A stretch of 64,000 bases of DNA, from contig JAJGBQ010000002.1 in the NCBI GenBank assembly GCA_022457065.1, forward strand, positions 5,146,001-5,210,000, in the 5' to 3' direction. This document shows positions 56,928-64,000 of this stretch, piece after piece. Below the pieces are notes generated by a model. The model ran no database searches. It worked only from the letters and a program-made list of their open reading frames with translations, and had not been told where the DNA came from. The translations under genes were made by a program, and so were the position numbers. Numbering within the stretch: position 1 is the first letter of the stretch; the number at the start of each line of letters is the position of its first letter. The DNA comes from Curvularia sp. ZM96 (lineage: Eukaryota > Ascomycota > Dothideomycetes > Pleosporales > Pleosporaceae).

Positions 56928-59792
56928 GGCTGCTGAGATTTGTCCCCAAGGTTTTGAGATTTGTCCCCAAGATGAGATTTGTCCCCAACGCTAGTGTTAG
57001 TGTAAACTTTCTCTCCAACTTAGCTTAGTGCGTAATCTTCGAATCCGCCATATCCTCAACATTACTAGATATCTACTATAGGTAAACGCTCATCAAAAAA
57101 CGTAGCTATCTAGCTTATTTTCTTGTTCTTAAACAATATGGGCGACATTACATCTTCTCTAGACTAGCTCTACAGTTCCTATAAAGAAGCATACAGCGCG
57201 CTTAAAGCGCACGGCATGCAGCATAGCTACGGCTTCGTCCTTAAACAGAGTTAGCCTCACAACTCAGCTATTAAAACACGTTACTACTACCACTGCGATC
57301 GCTTTAGGAATAACTACTAGTCGACTACAAAGGTTCTAAGCACAAGCACACGCTTAACAGGATGTTCTTTTAAGCTTGTTATCTTCAGGATAAAGCACAG
57401 CAATCAATAGAAACTAGAAGTACAGAACAAGGACCATAACTATCCCCAGTCAATCAACTCGAGCGCGCACAATGTCTACCGCAGACGTACACCAGCACAA
57501 AAGGAAGTTATAAAATCAATGACCTATACTAGCGTGCGGCCCATGCAGATACTAGCTACTATCTAGAGAGAAGATCAAGATACCCTAATATCTGCCACTG
57601 ATATTCGCAGCGAGAGGAAGGCTATCAGGGAAAAGTACCTTAATGGAAGAAGCCTAGTTAAGACACTACTGGACGATCTATCCACGGCCAACTGGATCTT
57701 TATAGTTAAGAAGGATAGCAATAATCGCATTCAGAACCTCTTCTTCACCCACTAGAAGCAGGTTAAGCTTCTACTAGCAAACCCTGACGTCTTGTTAATA
57801 GATTGCATATATCGAACTAACAAATACAAACTCCCTCTACTACATATTCTTAGCTACACTAATCTGCAGACATTCTTCTCTACAGGCTTCTGCTTTCTTA
57901 GCAACGAGACATATACAGACTACTATTAGGCGATCGCAAATTTCCTATACAAGACTGGCGTGCAACAACCGCGTGTATTTATTAGCGATTAGGAAGAAGC
58001 TTTAAAAACGTCAGCACGCTCGCTACTCCTAGGAGTTCCTTAGCTCTTATGCGTATAGTATATTAACAAGAACGTTTAGACAAAAGCTTAGTAAGCATGG
58101 CGAGATACTGACAGTATAACGAAAGAGGCAAAGTAGAGAATTATCGATCAAAGGAAATTATTTATAAAACGCTGGACTTAGGTATACTAGCCCTAGTTTT
58201 TACAAGTACTTTAAGCCGACGCTAGTTATACTATATAGCCCTTAGCTAACTAGAGCAGCTAGTCTACGCAAAGAGGCTATTAGAGTTCTAATTTAAATAG
58301 AATAATTTAATTAAAGACTACAGCCACTAGCTAGAACTCTGTAGGTACCTGCAAGAAAACTAATACCTAACACGTATAGAGTGGGCGGCTGCATGGACTT
58401 CTTACTACTAACACTATAGCACGATTACAAGTTCACCTATTAAAGGAATGTATAAGGTCTTAAAGGACTATCTTATAACTTTAATAGGTGACTTACTTCG
58501 TGTTATTAAGAGAATCGAGTAGATAGTTAAGAGCTAATATAATAAGTACAAAAAGGAGATCGCTTCTTCTAAATACAGCACTAAATTTTAGCACAAGCTT
58601 AAGTTAATACTCTTCCTACCTCACGGGATCTATAATGTCTTTACACCACTAGCTATCGAGCGGATTAGGCAACAGAACTTGCTGCGCTAGAAAGAGTAAA
58701 GCTAGCGTCGTAGTAGGCATCCTTGCTTAGGCCTCTTTAAGAAAACTAATAGTCTTCTATACTACCATATACTGCAAGAAGTGATAGCTACTAAATCTAC
58801 ACTACGACTAAACTATCTCTATGATAATTACTAGCGCTATCAACGCGAGTAAGGACCTTTGGTATTCCTATCCTCTAGGCCATACTAGTCTGTTCTAGAG
58901 CCCCTTGTAGCTTAAACAAGGGGGGCGCCGAGGAGAAATGAAGCATCTACTCGTCGAGACCTCTTAGCTTTCGAACGACCTGTGCTACCTTCTATTTCTC
59001 GCTATTAGCCTTATCTTGAACCCTAGGGTCAAATACTAGCTGAAGCTCTGTAGGAAGTTAGTACTTTAGTTACTGTTTTAGTTCCGACATCTTTACTAGG
59101 CGCGGGTCCTATAACCACTTATATATCAGTGTTAATTCTAGTACCTGCTCTTTTACCTTCTCTTATATCTCCTTGTTTATCCCCGCCTGTGGCTATCGCT
59201 GTATTAGTGACTATGGCTCCATCTCCTGTCTGGAGATCTCTAACGCTAGAAGAGTTTCTGGCTGACATTAAGAGTCGACGATCTCAACCTGTTCTGTATT
59301 AGTGTAATAATATGATGTTAGCTACTAACTTTCTAGCAGAGACTAGGTAGGAGGAGGATCCTGTAGAACTTATAAAGACGCAGAATATAGCTCTTGCTAC
59401 GCAAGGACTCTTCGCTTCTTGTACATTAACTATGGCTTGGAACTATTACTTTAGAGATATAGAAGCTTTCTATACTGAGAGATTCGCATAAGTTAATGCT
59501 TAGAACGCACCTACTAAGCGTGAAGATGTACCTACGCCGCGGCCTAAGCGTGCTGTAGTAGTGGCAGCTTCCGAAGCCTAGAAAAGTCTTAGCCCACGTA
59601 AGAGACGACGGTGTTAGTAGACAATAGGTCTAATAATATACGTAATTAAGTACAGCCCTCTTCACACGTGGCTATACCTAAAAGAATAGAATACTGTAAT
59701 ATATTTGGCGCTAGTGAAGATATAGCTAGCGTTGGGGACAAATCTCATCTTGGGGACAAATCTCAAAACCTTGGGGACAAATCTCAGCAGCC
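56928..59792 (+). mobile_element. Mutator-like element (MULE), 2,865 bp, 9-bp target duplication
   Basis: A 67-bp perfect terminal inverted repeat starts GGCTGCTGAGATTTGTCCCC and itself contains three GAGATTTGTCCCCAA units. The target duplication CACTATAAG is perfect (56919-56927 and 59793-59801). Nine base pairs is the hallmark of Mutator-like elements. Confidence 0.9.
57138..59620 (+). pseudogene. MULE transposase, RIP-degraded
   Basis: The plus strand keeps long readable stretches with TAG at Gln/Trp positions: YKEAYSALKAHGMQHSYGF, NWIFIVKKDSNNRIQNLFF, LLANPDVLLIDCIYRTNKYK (first catalytic Asp), FCFLSNETYTDYY and GVQQPRVFISD (second Asp). This is the order of the MULE transposase core. 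No functional frame remains. Confidence 0.78.
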
Positions 59793-60774
59793 CACTATAA
59801 GATGCTTACTAATTCTTGTAAGAAATAAGCCTTGCAGTTTTCGTAGACAGGAAGCGAAGGATACGCTGACGAGAGCTAGAGCGATTGAGGATAAGCTAGC
59901 ACTAAGCGAGACAGGGGTAAGCGTGGGATGAGAACTAAGCTGCGTGCGCAAACCGGAAGCTGCAAGTGCATGAGAGTGTATAGTTCTTCTCTGCATGCTT
60001 GCGCACTCATCTCACCTATTGCAACCTCTTGATGTCGCCTGCTTCTCGCCGTTGAAGCGCAGGTATGGCGACGTTGTTTCAGGCTTAGCACGTAACCGCA
60101 CCAACTATATTAGTAAGGAAACCTTCCTACCAGCCTTCAAGGCTACTTTTGAGCAGTGCTTTACAAAGGAGAATATCCGAGCTGGCTTCAGAGTCGCTGG
60201 GCTAGTCCCACATGACCCACAGGCTGTGCTATCAAAGCTTGATGTGGTGGTGCAGACACCAAAACAATCACCACGACGGGTAGACGCCTGGGAGGCGCAG
60301 ACACCACGCAACGCGCGCGAAGTTGAGGCTCAAAGTACAGTTATTAGCGATTGCGCTTCACGTCCGCAAGCAGCATTCTAAAAGTCCAGTCATCATAAAA
60401 TTGAGGATTGACCAATCGTATCGGTTGTTCTGTAGCTGACTTCTCACGCTAAGCTACGTATGGAAGGTGGGGCTGTTCGAAACCGCTGCGCAGCTGCGTG
60501 TAACGGTGAAGCCACAATCGCTAACGACTGTACGATCATCGTACGGTTCTATTACGAGTGGCGTCATGCCGAGTAGAGCCATGCCGAGTGGTCATCCCGA
60601 GTAGTAACGGAATGAGTCTAATTATATCGGAAGGAGTCCAGATCATGGCCACTCTATATTTGGCCTATGTATGTACAGTACTGTAGATCTGAGATTGTAT
60701 GTAGGAAGAACTGGGAAAAGCGAAACGGATACGGTGCACGGGCATCTGCTGGTACCAGTATGACATCTGGATGG

Positions 60775-61372
60775 ATGGATACCTACTCGGTTTCAGCCGC
60801 AATTTTGCAGCTTTGCCCGAGTGCGCAGGTTTGGCGAACAGCCAACGCTTTGCCGAACGAATCAGTACACCAAAAAGGCAGCACGTGCTAATTTATGCAA
60901 ATATTTTAGGCAGAATTAGTAGCTAGAGTCCTGCAATTAAACACACTACAACACATAGAGTTGCCGGTACAAAAACTATAGCCTGTCTTCCGCCGGGCTA
61001 GTGCGGTCCGTACCAGATGCGCTTGCTTCTTGGCTGGTGACCACCACTTTGTCCGAGACACAACCCTATCTAGTCTAGCGTGGAAAGCAGGAGGCTTTTG
61101 AACTCTGGTGCTTTCCACACTAGGCCAAATAGGGTTGCGTCTAGGCCTTCGCCGCTAAGGATCAATCTAGTCTAGCGTAGACACCCAAGAGCTCTCTGAG
61201 AGCTCTTGGGTGTCTACGCTAGACTAGATAGGGCTGTGTCTAGGATGAAGTAGAGATTAAAGAGACCTTCGCCGCTCAGGATCGATTCGTTCTATGTAAA
61301 AACTTCTAGTCTAGAGACGGAACGTTAGACCAGAGCTATAGACGACACGTCTAGAAAATCGTTCTCAAAAGC
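60775..61372 (+). repeat. Repeat family P, copy 3 (without the pogo insertion)
   Basis: Matches 30470-30671 followed directly by 32534-32990, so it represents the unoccupied form of the site where the Molly-like element sits. The match passes across about 60940-60960 without an insertion. Confidence 0.72.
61165..61229. repeat. Perfect 65-bp palindrome (32-bp arms)
   Basis: The left arm 61165-61196 and right arm 61198-61229 are exact inverse complements around a single T. The stem ends CTAGTCTAGCGT/ACGCTAGACTAG are shared with other hairpins in the window; the inner part (AGACACCCAAGAGCTCTC) is unique to this one. Confidence 0.9.
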
Positions 61373-61652
61373 TCACCAACTTTGTGGTGTCTCTTTAAGC
61401 TTATTTATAGCTTCCATCTCCCTCTCCGTAGTCATGTTCCTACTAGAGGTCTTTCTATTCCTCACAATCCGCACACGCTTCCCTAATCTCTAGTAAGCTC
61501 GCCACGTTCTCTCTGCTATTATACTAATTACTATAGTTGCATTTTGTCCACACCGATCTAGAATTTACCTACGCGCCTTCGTGCTTGCTTACGGATGCGC
61601 TTCCTATCGGCTAATAACGCTTACTTGTTCTATAAGCAGCCTCTTTCGGCTT

Positions 61653-61699
61653 AGCGTAACAAGCAGGAGCACTTTGAAGTGTCGTGCTTGTTACGCTAG
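61653..61699. repeat. Imperfect hairpin with TAGCGT/ACGCTA ends
   Basis: TAGCGTAACAAGCAGGAGCA pairs with the inverse at TGCTTGTTACGCTA. It has the same outer bases as the other hairpins and a different inner stem. Confidence 0.75.
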
Positions 61700-61733
61700 T
61701 CTTTTTCTAGTTAGGAGAAAACCTTGCCTCTTA

Positions 61734-61860
61734 ACGCGCGTCCCTCTGTGACGGACATCCCCGTGTGCTAGAGCTAACCAATTGCAAGAAGTTTGTGATT
61801 CAAGTGAGCTAATTGGTCACTTCTGGCACACTAGGATGTCCGTCACGGAGGGACGCACGT
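61734..61860. mobile_element. MITE, 127 bp, TA target
   Basis: Ends ACGCGCGTCCCTCTGTGACG and its near inverse complement, about 31-bp inverted repeats with a few mismatches, flanked by TA at 61732-61733 and 61861-61862. Confidence 0.82.
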
Positions 61861-63070
61861 TACAACCTCTTATATACTAGTTAGTTAAGCGCTTGCTCCA
61901 CGGAGCGCAGCCCCTTACATACTGCGTCTTTCAAAAATGTGCATTGATTATATCCTGTCTCTCTACAGCGCTTGCTGAAAGTCTGGATAAAAGGCGTCCC
62001 GCTACGCAGGGAATAGTATTAGATAGCAAAGCTATAATGCACTTTCGCTAAGACTACTATAACGTATATAATAACCGCCGTTTAGTTATAAATCTACTAC
62101 TTTAGTTCTATATCTTTTATATTGCTTAAACTATGTCTGCTTTTAAGCTCTCTAGACTTTCGACTAAGGATGTGCTCCCGCTCTTAGGTCTTTCTATTAT
62201 TACATTCTCTCGCTCTACTAGTTTTAATAGCAGCTACCTTTACACTTCTAAGCTTCCCTTAATATTATGTATATTATGCTAATTATTTCTAGTAAAACGC
62301 TTTCTAACATGACCCTTGTTATTAAATACTCTACCTTAATACCTCTCATGTTCTCTCTGGCGAGAATGGCTATTCTCTTTAATAAAATCTTAGAGAGTCT
62401 TCTCGGGTCTCCAGGCTATAGGCATGTTTAGACACTTTAAATTAGGTAGGCACAGACTATCTGTAAGCAGTTGTAGATGTAAGAAGTATTGTGTATTCTC
62501 GTGTGTATCATGATAGGAGCAAGTTTAAATACAGTGTTATTAGTTAGTGGGCAACCACGTGACCATACAGGGTACTTCTAGGCTTACACTATCAATAAAT
62601 ACTCGAAATTATAGCGATAAGTCTTCGCAAATTGCGTTAAGTTTGTTATTTACTCTAACCTACGCTTATATATAGGTATGAATTCACGAGATGACTCGTG
62701 TTAGAATAAAGCTAACTAGATAACTATAGCTTTAAATTTAGCATCGGTCTAAGTACTAAGAGTAGCAAGCAAGTGGGTCGCAGAACTACCCTATGCCCCT
62801 TTGTAGATAGTTAGAAATATCTATAATATAATGTCTAGCATGTATGTAATTAACTAATACTATATAAAATTTGTTAGATAAAAATATATATAGTATATAG
62901 TTAGCACTAAAGCATCTATAAACCTACTCTAACAAGAATTAGTTTAACTCACGACGATTTTTCTTCCTAATACCCCGCAATTTGCTACCTATCTCTTCAT
63001 AATATAGGTAGCGTCGTTTCTGCTCGCTCACTTCTAGCACGTAAAGATATCCTAACAAATTTATTAGTTA
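61861..63070. other. AT-rich degraded region
   Basis: No gene. It contains one solo LTR (62462-62588); the rest is TAG-rich sequence typical of RIP-treated repeats. Confidence 0.5.
62462..62588 (-). repeat. Solo LTR, 127 bp, short-LTR family copy 3
   Basis: Inverse orientation; termini TGTAAG/CTTACA; flanked on both sides by CTATC (62457-62461 and 62589-62593), a perfect 5-bp target duplication. Confidence 0.88.
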
Positions 63071-63212
63071 AAGTCCGTCCCTATGTAATAAAACAACCCG
63101 TGAGCTAAAAATAACTAATTAGATTATAAGGGCCGTAGAGAAGTCTATAATCCTTACGATCTGATTAGTTATTTTTAGCACCTAGAATCTTTTATCACAT
63201 CGGGACGGACGT
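63071..63212. mobile_element. MITE, 142 bp, TA target
   Basis: Ends AAGTCCGTCCC...GGGACGGACGT with about 50-bp imperfect inverted repeats, flanked by TA at 63069-63070 and 63213-63214. The CGTCCC end resembles that of the MITE at 61734. Confidence 0.8.
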
Positions 63213-63550
63213 TACCTCAGTACTTGCTTACACCCTAAAAATCAAGGATAAAAAGAAGATAGTGCGTAACAGACTCCGTGTAATAACTAGGATAGAATGC
63301 TAAAAGGCTAGATATTAACAAACAATTAGGCATAACATTCTAGCTTAAGAATCGCCCTATATACCTGCTAAAGCATAATAGAGTACTAATAACTTTTAGT
63401 TGTTTTAATAGTACATTAGACCGTGAAAACCTCTATATATTTCTAGTGCTATGCTGTATTATAACGCTTGCTTCTAGCTATCTTAGCATTGTAGCACAAT
63501 ATTAGAAATTAGGAATAGAATTGTAACGCTAGTATAAACTTGCTGATCTA

Positions 63551-64000
63551 CAGCCACGCGTCAAAAGTTTTGCAAGTGAAGCTACCCCACCAAACCCCCA
63601 CTCCCCACCACCACTTTTTTGAATGCCTCCCACCAACGCTACACTGCACCAATTCGGACGCCAAATGTCTCAAAATACTCGCCGTCGCCCAAATATGACG
63701 ATAGGCGAGCGAAATATCGCGATCGGCATGCTGATTGGTGGTTGCAGCGCGACTGAAGTCGCTGCTAGGTTCTCGCGCGCCACCTCCACCATCACCCGCC
63801 TCCACCAAAAGTACTCCTCCACCCACACAACTTCAGATAAACCTCGCAGCGGCCATCCAACGATACTATCGAGACATCAGAAGAAGTTAATCTTCCGTAC
63901 AGCACGTCGAGCGCCCAAAATTAAGTACAAAGACCTCGTCGAAGTCGCGACTATAGTGCAACCTGACGGCACACTTTCACGCCCACCCAGCAAGTCCACG
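63551..64000 (+). mobile_element. Tc1-like transposon, left end, runs off the window
   Basis: Starts CAGCCACGCGTCAAAAG just after TA (63549-63550), followed by the transposase frame. The right end lies outside the window. The sequence shows no RIP damage. Confidence 0.65.
63623..64000 (+). CDS. Tc1-like transposase, N-terminal part (3' partial, intact frame)
   Basis: 126 codons without a stop from MPPTNATLHQFGRQMSQNTR to the window edge; a second Met at residue 15 may be the true start. It carries two helix-turn-helix-like segments: IAIGMLIGGCSATEVAARFS, then the Tc3-type SGHPTILSRHQKKLIFRTAR and APKIKYKDLVEVA. This is the bipartite DNA-binding half of Tc1 transposases; the catalytic DDE part lies beyond the right edge. 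Confidence 0.8.
   Translation, partial: MPPTNATLHQFGRQMSQNTRRRPNMTIGERNIAIGMLIGGCSATEVAARFSRATSTITRLHQKYSSTHTTSDKPRSGHPTILSRHQKKLIFRTARRAPKIKYKDLVEVATIVQPDGTLSRPPSKST

Larger units (their letters stand above)
42702..59978. mobile_element. Element X: 17,277-bp TA-flanked inverted-repeat element carrying patatin-NLR genes
   Basis: The termini CACTCTCATGCACTTGCAG (left) and its inverse complement (right) continue as inverted repeats through roughly 325 non-coding bases and then through whole NLR gene copies. TA lies on both sides (42700-42701 and 59979-59980), and the surrounding transposase frame is continuous once X is removed. The arms (about 42702-46490 and 51800-59978) flank a 5.3-kb core with an intact patatin gene and an intact DD34E transposase. 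The right arm carries a later MULE and a LINE. Whether X moved as one unit or was built at the site by inversion/duplication cannot be decided from one copy. Confidence 0.72.
51800..59978 (-). repeat. Right inverted arm of X (with later insertions)
   Basis: Inverse counterpart of the left arm. After subtracting the MULE (with one 9-bp duplication) and the LINE (with one 14-bp duplication), the stop-to-terminus distance is 327 bp against 325 bp on the left. Confidence 0.7.
42230..60381 (+). pseudogene. DDE (pogo/Fot1-type) transposase split by element X
   Basis: The left part, 42230-42700, reads KRWFDLVEATKQKWG, IYNFDETGSMMG (first catalytic Asp) and LLDIDGHESHFLVDF (second Asp). The right part, 59981-60381, reads VLLCMLAHSSHLLQPLDV (third acidic position) and continues to a stop at 60379-60381. 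Removing X plus one TA makes the codons AAG AAG AAT ATA GTT CTT continuous, in frame. Several TAG/TAA codons in the left part show it was also decaying. The N-terminal DNA-binding domain is absent. Confidence 0.8.
40472..60530 (+). mobile_element. Host pogo/Fot1-type element H, disrupted by nested insertion X
   Basis: The left end CAGTCGCTAGCGATTGCGG (from 40472) and the right end, read inverted from 60530, agree at about 28 of the first 30 bases. Weaker matching continues to about 80 bp, and TA flanks both ends (40470-40471 and 60531-60532). Without X the element would be about 2.8 kb. It contains a minus-strand passenger gene (40670-41963) and the DDE part of a plus-strand transposase. The helix-turn-helix part of the transposase is missing, so H is probably non-autonomous. 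The terminal-repeat assignment is my reading and needs family alignment. Confidence 0.6.

Noticed and set aside
60667..60891. Short open frame in repeat P copy 3
   Set aside because: It overlaps a dispersed repeat with hairpins and has no counterpart frame in copy 1.

Overview
The window is filamentous-ascomycete DNA (Pezizomycotina, probably a pleosporalean Dothideomycete). Evidence: 45-70 nt GT-AG introns with CTRAC-like branch points, Zn2Cys6 and F-box-like genes, STAND/NLR-like genes, and repeats carrying the CpA-to-TpA decay typical of repeat-induced point mutation (RIP). The 1,862-bp Fot1/pogo element at 30672-32533 has the length I remember for Molly of Parastagonospora nodorum. That is recollection, not a search, so the species is only a suggestion.

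Layout. 1-22.7 kb is gene-bearing: a partial polyol dehydrogenase; a Zn2Cys6 regulator; a divergent AUR1-type inositol-phosphorylceramide synthase; an ankyrin-subtilase protein divergent from an unknown protein; a 1,749-aa hydrolase-like/NACHT-like/ankyrin/ZZ protein followed by a decayed TPR fragment; a secreted Cys-rich protein; a small secreted-protein gene broken by one stop codon; and an F-box-like protein. 23.5-34.8 kb is RIP-degraded transposon debris: Gypsy integrase, LTR pieces, a pogo element with perfect 69-bp terminal repeats, a LINE tail and a MITE. 35.5-39.2 kb is an island with an intact MFS sugar transporter and a class I methyltransferase.

40.5-60.5 kb is the most unusual part, a nest of transposons. 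A pogo/Fot1-type transposase reading frame (42230-60381) is interrupted at a TA dinucleotide by a 17,277-bp inverted-repeat element, here called X (42702-59978). Removing X and one TA joins the two transposase halves in frame. The arms of X are two inverted copies of a patatin-NB-ARC-TPR (fungal NLR) gene, both RIP-degraded. Its core holds an intact patatin gene and an intact DD34E Tc1-type transposase. X was later hit by a Mutator-like element (9-bp target duplication) and a LINE (14-bp target duplication). After subtracting these, the distance from NLR stop codon to terminus is 325 bp on the left and 327 bp on the right. The host pogo element also appears to carry a passenger gene of unknown function (40670-41963).

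60.5-64 kb returns to repeats, hairpins and MITEs, and ends inside an undamaged Tc1-like transposase that runs off the window.

The common theme is fungal NLR-like innate-recognition domains (patatin, NB-ARC/TPR, ankyrin, subtilase, ZZ) beside a repeat-rich region, with one NLR family sitting inside what looks like a large mobile element. All splice sites were assigned by eye from reading-frame continuity and family motifs.
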